A stretch of 64,000 bases of DNA, from assembly GCA_963718635.1 (NCBI GenBank), contig OY970367.1, positions 5,146,001 to 5,210,000 of the forward strand, given 5' to 3'. How positions within the stretch are numbered: position 1 is the stretch's first letter; each line of letters begins with the position of its first letter. The position numbers and the translations under genes are program-made. The DNA comes from JAIOQJ01 sp963718635 (GTDB taxonomy: Bacteria; Planctomycetota; Planctomycetia; Gemmatales; Gemmataceae). Below the pieces are notes generated by a model. The model did no database searches, was not told where the DNA came from, and saw only the letters and a program-made list of their open reading frames with translations. Below, piece by piece: positions 1 through 9,698 of the stretch.

Positions 1-1409
1 GTGAGCAGGTAACAGTGCAGACGGCCGCTGGCATCACGACGACCGCTTACGATGATGATGGCGAAGTCGAGTCAGTTACCGATCCGATGAGCCGGGTAAC
101 GACCTACGGCTACAACGCGGAAGGCGAACAGACGACCATTCAAACAGCGGTAGGCATCACGACAACAGCCTACGACGATGATGGCGAAGTCACCAGCGTC
201 ACCGACCCGATGAGTCGGGTAACGACCTACGGCTACAACGACGAAGGCGAACAGACAACTGTCCAGACTGCGGCAGGAATCACGACAACAGCCTACGACG
301 ATGATGGCGAAGTCACCAGCGTCACCGATCCGATGAGCCGGGTGACTTCCTACGGCTACAACGCGGAGGGTGAACAGACCACTGTTCAGACTGCAGCGGG
401 CATCACAACCACCACTTACGATAGTGATGGCGAAGTTACCAAAGTGATCGACGCGATGAGTCGCGTCACCTCCTACGTCTATAACGCGGAAGGCGAAGAA
501 ACCTCAGTTCAAACAGCAGCCGGAATCACGACAACAGCCTACGACGATGACGGCGAAGTCGAATCAGTCACCGACCCGATGAGCCGGGTGACAACCTACG
601 GCTACAACGCGGAAGGCGAACAGACCACCGTCCAGACAGCAGCCGGAATCACGACGACAGCCTACGATGATGACGGCGAAGTCGAGTCGGTTACCGATCC
701 GATGAGCCGGGTGACAACCTACGGCTACAACGCGGAAGGCGAACAGACCACAGTCCAGACAGCAGCCGGAATCACGACGACAGCCTACGATGATGACGGC
801 GAAGTCGAGTCGGTTACCGATCCGATGAGCCGGGTGACAACCTACGGCTACAACGCGGAAGGCGAACAGACCACCGTTGAAACTGCTGCAGGTATTACGA
901 CGACGGCTTACGACGGTGACGGCGAAGTTGAATCGGTTACCGACCCAATGGACAGGGTTACGACTTACAGTTACAACGACGAAGGCGAACAAACCACCGT
1001 CCAGACTGCAGCGGGCATCACCACAACCGCTTACGACGACGATGGCGAAGTCACATCGGTCACCGATCCGATGAGCCGCGTGACCACCTACGGCTACAAC
1101 GCGGAAGGTGAACAGACCACCGTTCAAACAGCGTCAGGAATCACCACTACTTCTTACGACAGCGACGGCGAGGTCACCAAAGTGATCGACGCGATGAGTC
1201 GGGTAACGACCTACGGCTACAACGACGAAGGCGAACAGACAACCGTCCAGACTGCGGCAGGAATCACGACAACAGCCTACGACGATGATGGCGAAGTCAC
1301 CAGCGTCACCGATCCGATGAGCCGGGTGACTTCCTACGGCTACAACGCGGAGGGTGAACAGACCACTGTTCAAGACTGCAGCGGGCATCACAACCACCAC
1401 TTACGATAG
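1..1409 (+). CDS. RHS/YD-repeat protein, 5'-partial, first frame segment
   Basis: The frame is open from base 3, so the protein starts before the window. It is built entirely of YD repeats: a 41-residue unit containing YGYNAEGEQTTVQTAAG and TDPMSR recurs about eleven times. In RHS proteins these repeats form a beta-cage shell that encloses a C-terminal toxin, usually on an exported or surface protein. The frame ends in a short non-homologous tail after one extra A at 1372-1373; the adjoining frame carries on with perfect repeats. I read this as the front of one protein that continues at 1354-3672 and 3552-5888. Whether the break is a real mutation or an assembly error cannot be told from the sequence. 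Confidence 0.85.
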   Translation, partial: EQVTVQTAAGITTTAYDDDGEVESVTDPMSRVTTYGYNAEGEQTTIQTAVGITTTAYDDDGEVTSVTDPMSRVTTYGYNDEGEQTTVQTAAGITTTAYDDDGEVTSVTDPMSRVTSYGYNAEGEQTTVQTAAGITTTTYDSDGEVTKVIDAMSRVTSYVYNAEGEETSVQTAAGITTTAYDDDGEVESVTDPMSRVTTYGYNAEGEQTTVQTAAGITTTAYDDDGEVESVTDPMSRVTTYGYNAEGEQTTVQTAAGITTTAYDDDGEVESVTDPMSRVTTYGYNAEGEQTTVETAAGITTTAYDGDGEVESVTDPMDRVTTYSYNDEGEQTTVQTAAGITTTAYDDDGEVTSVTDPMSRVTTYGYNAEGEQTTVQTASGITTTSYDSDGEVTKVIDAMSRVTTYGYNDEGEQTTVQTAAGITTTAYDDDGEVTSVTDPMSRVTSYGYNAEGEQTTVQDCSGHHNHHLR

Positions 1410-1740
1410 TGATGGCGAAGTTACCAAAGTGATCGACGCGATGAGTCGCGTCACCTCCTACGTCTATAACGCGGAAGGCGAAGAAACCTCAGTTCAAACA
1501 GCAGCCGGAATCACGACGACAGCCTACGACGATGACGGCGAAGTCGAATCGGTCACCGATCCGATGAGCCGGGTGACCACCTACGTCTACAACGCGGAAG
1601 GCGAGCAGACCACTGTTCAGACTGCAGCGGGCATTACAACCACCACTTACGACAGTGATGGCGAAGTTACCGAAGTAATTGACGCCATGAGTCGGGTCAC
1701 CTCTTACGTCTACAACGCAGAAGGCGAAGAAACATCAGTT
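15..1740 (+). repeat. 123-bp tandem repeats encoding YD units
   Basis: The DNA repeats with a 123-bp period (41 codons), about fourteen copies. Neighbouring units around 618 and 741 are almost identical. A higher-order duplication is also visible: roughly 212-590 reappears at 1196-1575, offset by 984 bp, which is exactly eight units. Such near-identity makes the tract prone to recombination and to misassembly. Confidence 0.9.
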
Positions 1741-3672
1741 CAGACGGCAGCCGGAACTACGACGAAGACCTACGACGATGACGGCGAGGTCACCAGCGTT
1801 ACCGATGCCGACAGCCATACCACCACCTACGGCTACGATGCCGAAGGCGAGCAGACGACCGTACAGACGGGCGCCGGAACGACCACCACAACCTACGATG
1901 CCGATAACGAAGTGCTGAGCATCGTTGATGCCGACCACCATACCACTACCTACGGCTACAACGCGGAAGGCGAGCAAACCACCGCGCAGACGGCGGCGGG
2001 CACGACGACGACGGTTTACGACAACGATGGCGAAGTCAAATCGGTGACCGACCCGCTCAGTCATACCACGACGTACGGCTACGACGCGTCGGGCAACCAG
2101 ACGACTGTCCAGACCTCCGCAGGCACGACCACGACGACGTACGATGCCGACAACGAAGTGAAGACCGTGACCGATGCGGACAGCAATCGCACCACGTACG
2201 GCTACGACGCGGAAGGCGAGCGGACGACGGTGCAGACGGCCACGGGGACGACGACCACGGCCTACGATGCCGATGGCGAAGTGCAGACGGTGACCGACCC
2301 GGATGGCAACCTCACCACCTTCAGCTACAACGCCGAGGGCGAGAAGATCGGGGAGCAGGACCCGGCCGGGGGCACGGCCACGTTTGCCTACGACGCGGAC
2401 GGGGAGATGACGTCGCAGATCGATGCCCTCGGGCGCACGACGACGTACAGCTACAATGCCGAGGGCCAGGAGACGGGCGAGACGTGGATCAGTGCGTCGA
2501 GCAGCGTGACCGACGTGAAAACCTTCACGTACGACAACGACGGCAATCAGTTGTCGGCGGCGAATTCCAACGGGGCCTACACGTACACCTACGATGCCGA
2601 GAATCGGGTGCTGACGGTGCAGGAGCCGTTCGGGTTGAGCTTGACGTTCACTTACGATGCAGACGGGAATCGCACGGGGGTGCAGGATTCGTTGGGCGGG
2701 GTGCAGACCTCGACGTACGATGCCGAGAACGATTTGCTGACGCGGAAGCAGTCGGGCAACGGGGGGACGTTGCGGGTCGATTACACCTACCCGGCCGACA
2801 ACCAAGTGGCCACGATCAAGCGCTATAGCGACCTGGCGGGGTCGAGCTTGATCGGCGAGACCGATTATGCGTACAACGCAGAAGGACAAGTGCTTAGCGA
2901 GGTGTCGAAGGACTCGACGAGCACGGTGATCAGCTCGGCCAGTTACAGTTACGATGCCGACGAGTTGGTGACCAGCGCCACCGTGAACGGCACGACGCAG
3001 ACCTTCAGTTACGACAGCACGCAGCAGTTGACCGGCGACGGCACGACGACGCAGAGCTACGACGCCAACGGCGACCGCAACAAGACCGGTTACGTGGTGG
3101 GCACGGGCAACCGGATCACCAGCGATGGCACCTGGACTTACAGCTATGATGCCGCCGGACAGATGACCGGCAAGTCGAAGAGCGGCGAGTATTGGACCTA
3201 TGCCTACGACAACGCCAGCCACCTGACGCGGGTCGAGCAGTTCGTGGGCGGCAGCCGCAATCTACGGATCGACTACACCTACGATGTCTACGGCAACCGG
3301 TTGAGCCGAACCGAGTACAACGGCAGCTTGAGCGTAGTTGCCGTGGCGAACTATGCGTTCGATGGCTGGAAGACGAACCTCGATGCCTCCGGGAATGCAG
3401 CTAGTTTTGTGGGTCAAGAGAACTGGGACGCGTGGGCCGATTTGGATGCGACGAACGCGTTGACGACGCGTCGGGTCTTTGGCAACTCGGTGGATAGCTT
3501 GGTGGCGCGGGTGACGCCGCCGGCGGGCGGCATCGGCGCCACGGCGGTGGCGTGGTACCTCACCGATCGCCAGGGCACGGTGCTCGGCTTGGTCAGTTCC
3601 TCGGCGCTCTTAGCGACACCATCGCCTACGATGGCTTTGGCAATGTGGTTAGCGAAACCAACTCCTCAGTGA
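1354..3672 (+). CDS. RHS protein, middle segment (YD repeats and RHS core)
   Basis: Continues the preceding segment in another frame. Three more 41-residue repeats are followed by diverging YD repeats (motifs YDADGEV, YSYNAEG, YTYDAENRV) and the conserved RHS core, including the stretch around WYLTDRQGTVLGLV. The true junction with the upstream frame is at 1372-1373, so the first few codons are not native. The end is also abnormal: compared with the second copy at 7740-7770, one base is missing near 3603-3608. The frame therefore runs into an unrelated 20-residue tail, while the core continues in the frame of 3552-5888. Confidence 0.85.
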   Translation: MNRPLFKTAAGITTTTYDSDGEVTKVIDAMSRVTSYVYNAEGEETSVQTAAGITTTAYDDDGEVESVTDPMSRVTTYVYNAEGEQTTVQTAAGITTTTYDSDGEVTEVIDAMSRVTSYVYNAEGEETSVQTAAGTTTKTYDDDGEVTSVTDADSHTTTYGYDAEGEQTTVQTGAGTTTTTYDADNEVLSIVDADHHTTTYGYNAEGEQTTAQTAAGTTTTVYDNDGEVKSVTDPLSHTTTYGYDASGNQTTVQTSAGTTTTTYDADNEVKTVTDADSNRTTYGYDAEGERTTVQTATGTTTTAYDADGEVQTVTDPDGNLTTFSYNAEGEKIGEQDPAGGTATFAYDADGEMTSQIDALGRTTTYSYNAEGQETGETWISASSSVTDVKTFTYDNDGNQLSAANSNGAYTYTYDAENRVLTVQEPFGLSLTFTYDADGNRTGVQDSLGGVQTSTYDAENDLLTRKQSGNGGTLRVDYTYPADNQVATIKRYSDLAGSSLIGETDYAYNAEGQVLSEVSKDSTSTVISSASYSYDADELVTSATVNGTTQTFSYDSTQQLTGDGTTTQSYDANGDRNKTGYVVGTGNRITSDGTWTYSYDAAGQMTGKSKSGEYWTYAYDNASHLTRVEQFVGGSRNLRIDYTYDVYGNRLSRTEYNGSLSVVAVANYAFDGWKTNLDASGNAASFVGQENWDAWADLDATNALTTRRVFGNSVDSLVARVTPPAGGIGATAVAWYLTDRQGTVLGLVSSSALLATPSPTMALAMWLAKPTPQ

Positions 3673-5888
3673 GTGACCGTTACAAGTACACCGGCCGGGA
3701 ATTGGAAGCAGCGGCAGGCCTCTACAACGACCGCGACCGCGTGCTGATTCTGAGCCTTGGGCGCTTCACGACGCCCGACCGCATGGGCTTCGCCGCCGGC
3801 GACATGGACCTGTACCGCTACGCGGGGAATGGGTTTCAGAATGGAACGGATCCGAGTGGGGATGAGTTGTTTGTTCGGGGAAAACAGACCGCTACAAACA
3901 TCCAAAATGAGCTTGCCGCAAGCGGGATTGATGTCGTTCACACGAATTTAGGGCCGGACAGGAGCGGCGGCGATGACGTCTATTACCTCCAACTAAAAAA
4001 TTCGACTGAGAAAGCACGAACAGTTCACGACACCCTCGGTGGCGGCTTCGATGAAGTGATGTATGCGGCGCTCTTGAACTGGGACGCCGCGCACAAGAGC
4101 AAAATCATCGAGAGCGATGGTTCGACCTTAAGCATTTCCGACTATTCGCACAACCAGCGGCTCAACAGAGAGCAGCAACTGAAAATCTACCAAGCCGACA
4201 CGAGCTTATGGGGTGAGAAAGCCGGCGCACTCGGCATCGGTGCAGCGGCGAATTCTGCAATTGTATTGCCGAGTGCTCTAACACCGAGGGACCGAGAACG
4301 CGGTGCCATCATTCACAGTCAACTGTCGCTATTAAAGAACACCCTGGAAGAATTGCCGAATCACAGCATTCTTCGAGAATGGGCAAACATTTCCTCCACT
4401 CTGAAGCGTACCACAGCTGAGCAAAACTTTGGTGTTCTGGCAGCACTCCCGAGCGCGGACAAGAAACTGCTTGAAGAAGCGTTGCCCACCTGGATTTTAG
4501 CGGCTAAGTCACTCCTGAGCTTGCAGAAGAACTCGGCCAACAGCGGCACTCACAGTTCGGAAGAATTGCAGAAAGGGCTTGCAAGCTTCCTCGACAATTC
4601 GGTCGGGTCAGAAGCCCTCCGAAAAGGCATAGTTGTATTTCAGTCAAATTATGAGACGGAACTCACTCTGGAATATGGTCAGGCGGTGCAAAATGTGGGG
4701 CCGCGTCCGACAGAAGTGCAACGATTCCTTACCGGCTTCAGGGATGCTGCCGTGCGGACCATCACCGAGCCCGACACCATCATCAGCGACCCAGTGCATT
4801 TTGGCGTAGCTCTGTTCTCAGATTTCAATGGAACTGTCGATGGAATAGCCTCTGCGGTGGAGTCAAACCCATCCGGCTTCTTGGGGGAAATGGCGTGGAA
4901 CCTTGCGCTCGCTAAGTCGTTAGGATTTGCCGGCACACGCCTGCCTGCCGCAGCTCGAGCGTTCCATACCCTAGCTAAAGACGGCGTTTCGGCCGTCAAT
5001 CGTCTAAATTTAGGGAAGCGGTTGCTTGAAATCTGGGCAGATGACAAGGGGTTAGGTTACACCAACTGTTTTCTAGCGGACACAGTAGTCGGCACCGAAT
5101 TTGGGTTAAGGGCAATTCAGGATGTGCGAGCGTCGGATCGGGTGTGGGCGTTTGACCTTGTCGCTGGCGAGTGGAAGCTACGCCATGTCATCGAGACATA
5201 CCAGCATGAGCATGAGGGCGATGTGGTCGCCGCGACTGTGGCCGGAGAGGTGATTGAATCGACCGGCCATCACCCGTGGTGGGTAGTCCGGGGCGAAAGT
5301 TTGGATGGACGCCCACAACCGGAACACGTCCCCGGCAACCCGGAAGCGTATCGCGGTGAAGGGCGTTGGGTGGACGCCATCGACCTGCGGGTCGGGGACG
5401 TTCTCCTCCTGCGGTCAGGCGAGCTGGCCGCGATCACCGCGCTGGTGATCCGGCACGCCCGGCTGCCGGTGTACAACTTCCACGTCGAGGAACTGCACTG
5501 CTACGCGGTGGGGCATGTGCAGGCACTGGTGCATAATAATTCTAGTGCTGCACAACGGGGGTTCAGACCAAACTTTGAACACATCGATAGCTCAGCAAGC
5601 TCGATTGCGGCGAGAAGCAAAGCAGCGGAGCTCGCTGGCTTAGGTGAAGATTCGATCCCGTTCGTTTCGGAACTAGGCCCACAGAAAGGCTGGACTATTG
5701 GCAGACAATCGAAAGACGGCCTACGCGGCTGGAGAATGGATTGGGATCCAGATAAAGGCTACCATGTAAACTGGTGGGATAAGACAGGTGGAGCTAAGCG
5801 TAAAGACTGGATCTATGGGGCTGAAAAGATTGAGGGGGGAACTTGGCATGACTACATCGAACTCCTTAAACACGGATTTGGAAACTAA
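3552..5888 (+). CDS. RHS core end, Hint domain and C-terminal toxin tip 1
   Basis: Authentic sequence begins near 3603 (GALSDTIAYDGFGN). The RHS core ends at the motif DPSG (about residue 100), the usual junction between core and variable tip. The tip has about 400 unrecognised residues, then an intein-like Hint domain (about 503-663). Visible Hint features are an N-terminal Cys in TNCFLADT, the STGHHPWW block and a terminal VHNN before Ser; such domains autocleave to release toxins. The last ~115 residues, rich in Trp with GYHVNWWDKTGG, are the likely toxin; I cannot assign its family. A small gene two bases downstream is the probable immunity gene. Confidence 0.85.
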   Translation: MVPHRSPGHGARLGQFLGALSDTIAYDGFGNVVSETNSSVSDRYKYTGRELEAAAGLYNDRDRVLILSLGRFTTPDRMGFAAGDMDLYRYAGNGFQNGTDPSGDELFVRGKQTATNIQNELAASGIDVVHTNLGPDRSGGDDVYYLQLKNSTEKARTVHDTLGGGFDEVMYAALLNWDAAHKSKIIESDGSTLSISDYSHNQRLNREQQLKIYQADTSLWGEKAGALGIGAAANSAIVLPSALTPRDRERGAIIHSQLSLLKNTLEELPNHSILREWANISSTLKRTTAEQNFGVLAALPSADKKLLEEALPTWILAAKSLLSLQKNSANSGTHSSEELQKGLASFLDNSVGSEALRKGIVVFQSNYETELTLEYGQAVQNVGPRPTEVQRFLTGFRDAAVRTITEPDTIISDPVHFGVALFSDFNGTVDGIASAVESNPSGFLGEMAWNLALAKSLGFAGTRLPAAARAFHTLAKDGVSAVNRLNLGKRLLEIWADDKGLGYTNCFLADTVVGTEFGLRAIQDVRASDRVWAFDLVAGEWKLRHVIETYQHEHEGDVVAATVAGEVIESTGHHPWWVVRGESLDGRPQPEHVPGNPEAYRGEGRWVDAIDLRVGDVLLLRSGELAAITALVIRHARLPVYNFHVEELHCYAVGHVQALVHNNSSAAQRGFRPNFEHIDSSASSIAARSKAAELAGLGEDSIPFVSELGPQKGWTIGRQSKDGLRGWRMDWDPDKGYHVNWWDKTGGAKRKDWIYGAEKIEGGTWHDYIELLKHGFGN

Positions 5889-5890
5889 AC

Positions 5891-6340
5891 ATGAGTTATC
5901 ATGTTGACTCAGAGCACATTCAGGCACTCATTGAGCAGGGCTTCGTCAAATGCCTTTCGTGCGATGTTTCCGCGGAGGCAGAGCGATACTTAGAGTCAAT
6001 GTTTCCGCTCCGCGTTTCTATGACGCTCGTGAGCTGGGACAGGTTGGCTCATAAGAGCTTAAATTGGATGGATGCATCAGACGACGAAGCCGCAAAATGG
6101 GCTTCAAGCACATTGTCTGGGATCATGCCCTATGGGTTATTGTTGTACAATCCTTCGCAGCCATGTCTGATTGGTACTTTGGACTTTATGATACGCAATC
6201 TTGACACACTTGTGTGGAAAGCTCCTGGAAGTCGAATCTTGTTCGGCGTTGATCTAGATAGTGAAGGAACCTTGCAATTTTCTAGAGGGATCATCGAATA
6301 CAATGGGGTCGATAAATTATTTGCTACTTCAGATTTCTAG
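5891..6340 (+). CDS. putative immunity protein for RHS tip 1
   Basis: A 149-residue cytosolic-looking protein with no signal peptide or membrane segment. It begins two bases after the stop codon of the RHS toxin frame and is followed at once by a displaced RHS core. That position, directly after a polymorphic-toxin tip, is the standard place for the cognate immunity gene, and this is the only evidence for function. The composition is more AT-rich than the RHS core before and after it, as usual for exchangeable tip/immunity modules. No family was recognised. Confidence 0.7.
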   Translation: MSYHVDSEHIQALIEQGFVKCLSCDVSAEAERYLESMFPLRVSMTLVSWDRLAHKSLNWMDASDDEAAKWASSTLSGIMPYGLLLYNPSQPCLIGTLDFMIRNLDTLVWKAPGSRILFGVDLDSEGTLQFSRGIIEYNGVDKLFATSDF

Positions 6341-6360
6341 GTAGTGAGTAACTCTGGACC

Positions 6361-9300
6361 TTGATCGCCGATCTGAAGCAGGCTTGGCGTGACTGCAGCA
6401 CTAGCGTGCAGACGACCACTGCCTACGATGCCGACGGCGAAGTGAAGACGGTGACCGACCCGGACGGCAACCGCACGACCTTCAGCTACAAGGCCGAGGG
6501 CGAGAAGATCGGGGAGCAGGACCCGGCCGGGGGCACGGCTACCTTTGCCTACGAAGCGGACGGGGGGATGACGTCGCAGATCGATGCGTTGGGGCGCACG
6601 ACGACGTACAGCTACAACGCCGAGGGCGAGGAGACGGGCGAGACGTGGATCAGTGCGTCGAGCAGCGTGACGGACGTAAAAACGTTCACGTACGACAACG
6701 ACGGCAACCAGTTGTCGGCGGCGAATTCCAACGGGGCCTACACGTACACCTACGATGCCGAGAATCGGGTGCTGACGGTGCAGGAGCCGTTCGGGTTGAG
6801 CCTGACGTTCACTTACGATGCCGACGGCAACCGGACGGGCGTGCAGGATTCGTTGGGTGGAGTGCAGACCTCGACGTACGATGCCGAGAATGATCTGCTG
6901 ACGCGGAAGCAGACGGGCAACGGGGGGACGTTGCGGGTCGATTACACGTACACGGCCGACAACCAGGTGGCCACGATCAAGCGCTATAGCGACCTGGCGG
7001 GCTCGAGTTTGATCGGCGAGACGGATTACGCGTACAACGCGGAAGGCGATGTGGTCAGCGAGGTGTCGAAGGACTCGACGAGCACGGTCATCAGTTCGGC
7101 CAGTTACAGCTACGACGCCGACGAGTTGGTGACCAACGCCACCGTGAACGGCACGACGCAGACCTTTAGTTACGACAGCACGCAGCAGTTGACCGGCGAC
7201 GGCACGACCACACAGAGCTACGACGCCAACGGCGACCGCGACAGCAGCGGCTACGTGGTGGGCACGGGCAACCAGATCACCAGCGATGGCACGTGGACTT
7301 ACAGTTACGATGCCGCCGGTGACTTGACCGGCAAGTCGAAAACGGGTGAGTATTGGACCTATGCCTACGACAACGCCAGCCACCTGACGCGGGTCGAGCA
7401 GTTCGTGGGCGGCAGTCTGAACCTACGCATCGACTACACCTACGATGTCTACGGCAACCGGTTGAGCCGAACGGAGTACAACGGCAGCTTGTCGGTAGTT
7501 GCCGTGGCGAACTACGCGTTCGATGGCTGGAAGACGAATCTCGATGCATCCGGGAATCCCGCTAGTTTCGTGGGTCAAGAGAACTGGGACGCGTGGGCGG
7601 ATTTGGATGCAACGAACGCGTTGACGACGCGTCGGGTCTTTGGCAACTCGGTGGATAGCTTGGTGGCGCGGGTGACGCCGCCGGCGGGCGGCATCGGCGC
7701 CACGGCGGTGGCATGGTACCTCACCGATCGCCAGGGCACGGTGCTTGGCCTGGTCAGTTCGTCGGGCGCGCTCAGCGACACCATCGCCTACGATGGCTTC
7801 GGCAACGTCGTCAGCGAAACCAACTCGTCGGTCAGCGATCGCTACAAGTACACCGGGCGGGAACTCGAAGCCGCGGCCGGCCTCTACAACGACCGCGACC
7901 GCGTGCTGATCCTGAGCCTTGGCCGTTTCATGACCCCCGACCGCATGGGCTTCGCCGCTGGCGACATGGATCTCTACCGCTACGCGGGGAATGGGTTTGA
8001 GAATGGAACGGATCCGAGTGGGAAATATTTGATTGTTTCCGACGAGAATAAGCAGGAATGGGTGAATTACCTCTATTCCTTGCCTGGCGTAGACAATGTT
8101 AGCTCCATCAAAGTGGGCGACAAATACGCTCTGATCGCTTCGCCGCTCGGCGCCATCCTAGATCAACGAGCGAGCGCCGGTTCTGAGTGGGAAAAAACCG
8201 CTTTCACCGCATTGTCGAGTGAAAATTATAACCGTTCGACCGACGGATGGACGCTTAAGTCCTATACGCCCTCTTCTGTCGAAAGCCAAGCATTTCATGA
8301 TCACTTCGCGGAGCGAACGGCGGGGCAGGCCACTGCGTATGCCGATGCGGACGCAGCGCAAATTTCGTCGAATCTGAGCAGTCTATCGTTCCTTTCAACT
8401 TTGAACTTTAAATCAGCTCCGAGCGTCGAAAATCTTCGACGCCAATATGAGCGAACGGATAACGAAATTCATGCATCGTTGTTGGGGAATGTCAGCTTCT
8501 CGCATTGGTCATTCGACGACCGCAAGCAGACGATTCAGAGCACTGCATTGGCCAAGGCTGCGGCCGAGCAGATCAAATTTCTGGCGGAAGAGCATAAGAA
8601 GTTGCGCGACAGTTTGTTTGTGCTACAACTTCACGCCGATAACGACAGGATTTCCGGACGGTCGAGCGTGCAAGCCGTCCCGTCTTACTTCAGCGGAGCG
8701 ACCCCATCCGAGCCGAACTGGTCGTCGGCATCATCGCTTTCGACGCCAGCGCCGTCGCCGGCCAGCAACGAAGAGCAGCAGAAACGTATCAAGCAACAAC
8801 TGTCCGGCATTGAGACACTCGTTCCGTTCTATGCAAAAACCATCGAAGTCGCGCTGGACCGAGTGAAGTACCAGACCGCCTATTACTCTGTGGTAGTGAA
8901 CTCGGGAAGAGAAGGGGACCGTCAGGCGCAGCAAGCTGTCGCCAACCTCCTTTCGCAACAAAACGAACAACTGCGGCTGGAAGAAGAAGCGCTTCCCTAT
9001 GAATACGCACGCATCGGCTTTGCGCTGCTCACGTTGATACCGCCGTTGGCGCCGATCGGAATCGCCGGCGGCATCGCCACGGAATTCGCGGCTGGTACGC
9101 CAATAAACGCTCTGCCAGATATCGCACTGCTCAGCTATGGCAAGTTTGCCAAAGCGGGTAAATACCTGCTACAAGGAGAGGCTAAGTTTGCGCAAAATAA
9201 TGGAAGTAACTTAATCAATGCAAGATTTGGCACCACAGTCGGGACCAGCGGCCGGCCGCTCCCCGCAGATGTAAACACAACAGTCAAATTTTTTCGAACC

Positions 9301-9690
9301 GGTGATAACGTGCCAGCGGGTTTACGGGCACTTCCAGAAGCCGCCGGTACACACCCGATAACCGGTGAAATTTACATAAACGCTAATTTTTGGGAAACAT
9401 TGACTAACGCGCAAAAGGCACGGGTCTATTTTGAGGAAATATCACATCAGAGTAGAATTCTGGCGACTCGACAATCGCTACGACCAACACGGGAGGTGAT
9501 GATGCGATTTTTCGATACCTATCGTTTTGTGGAAGAGTATCGGGCTGCGGCTTACTCAACAGAAAGCGTGTCCCAAGGATTGAAATACGCCTGGAACTAC
9601 GAAGGAATAAACAAATTACGGGTGATTTTTGAGGTGCCAGCACTTGTTGGCGTTCCATCATACATCATTTATTTAAATGTGAACGAATAG
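6361..9690 (+). CDS. displaced RHS core with toxin tip 2
   Basis: Homology to copy 1 starts abruptly near 6399 (equivalent to about 2265 in copy 1) and runs through the core to the DPSG junction at about residue 550. The TTG start lies in non-homologous sequence, so this is probably a silent donor cassette rather than an independent protein. The tip (553-1109) differs completely from tip 1. It has charged helical segments, a hydrophobic stretch near 880-935 (IGFALLTLIPPLAPIGIAGG) that could aid membrane passage, and a final ~140-residue domain containing YFEEISHQ that I cannot classify. A putative immunity gene follows 8 bp downstream. This copy is unbroken and serves as reference for the frameshifts in copies 1 and 3. 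Confidence 0.85.
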   Translation: MIADLKQAWRDCSTSVQTTTAYDADGEVKTVTDPDGNRTTFSYKAEGEKIGEQDPAGGTATFAYEADGGMTSQIDALGRTTTYSYNAEGEETGETWISASSSVTDVKTFTYDNDGNQLSAANSNGAYTYTYDAENRVLTVQEPFGLSLTFTYDADGNRTGVQDSLGGVQTSTYDAENDLLTRKQTGNGGTLRVDYTYTADNQVATIKRYSDLAGSSLIGETDYAYNAEGDVVSEVSKDSTSTVISSASYSYDADELVTNATVNGTTQTFSYDSTQQLTGDGTTTQSYDANGDRDSSGYVVGTGNQITSDGTWTYSYDAAGDLTGKSKTGEYWTYAYDNASHLTRVEQFVGGSLNLRIDYTYDVYGNRLSRTEYNGSLSVVAVANYAFDGWKTNLDASGNPASFVGQENWDAWADLDATNALTTRRVFGNSVDSLVARVTPPAGGIGATAVAWYLTDRQGTVLGLVSSSGALSDTIAYDGFGNVVSETNSSVSDRYKYTGRELEAAAGLYNDRDRVLILSLGRFMTPDRMGFAAGDMDLYRYAGNGFENGTDPSGKYLIVSDENKQEWVNYLYSLPGVDNVSSIKVGDKYALIASPLGAILDQRASAGSEWEKTAFTALSSENYNRSTDGWTLKSYTPSSVESQAFHDHFAERTAGQATAYADADAAQISSNLSSLSFLSTLNFKSAPSVENLRRQYERTDNEIHASLLGNVSFSHWSFDDRKQTIQSTALAKAAAEQIKFLAEEHKKLRDSLFVLQLHADNDRISGRSSVQAVPSYFSGATPSEPNWSSASSLSTPAPSPASNEEQQKRIKQQLSGIETLVPFYAKTIEVALDRVKYQTAYYSVVVNSGREGDRQAQQAVANLLSQQNEQLRLEEEALPYEYARIGFALLTLIPPLAPIGIAGGIATEFAAGTPINALPDIALLSYGKFAKAGKYLLQGEAKFAQNNGSNLINARFGTTVGTSGRPLPADVNTTVKFFRTGDNVPAGLRALPEAAGTHPITGEIYINANFWETLTNAQKARVYFEEISHQSRILATRQSLRPTREVMMRFFDTYRFVEEYRAAAYSTESVSQGLKYAWNYEGINKLRVIFEVPALVGVPSYIIYLNVNE

Positions 9691-9698
9691 GGTCGCAA

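Noticed and set aside
15..1740. 123-bp tandem repeats as a CRISPR or satellite array
   Set aside because: The period is a multiple of three, the frame stays open through the units, and they encode YD repeats; they are coding repeats.
1735..3222. Long leftward open frame (495 codons) opposite the RHS core; similar ones at 6337-7383 and 10197-11372
   Set aside because: They mirror the repetitive, GC-rich YD-repeat codons on the other strand, have Arg/Val/Gly-biased composition with no recognisable domain, and recur in all three RHS copies as an expected by-product.
3552..3672. Programmed frameshift joining RHS core and tip
   Set aside because: No slippery heptamer is evident at 3600-3610, and the second copy has the intact frame, so a simple deletion is more likely.
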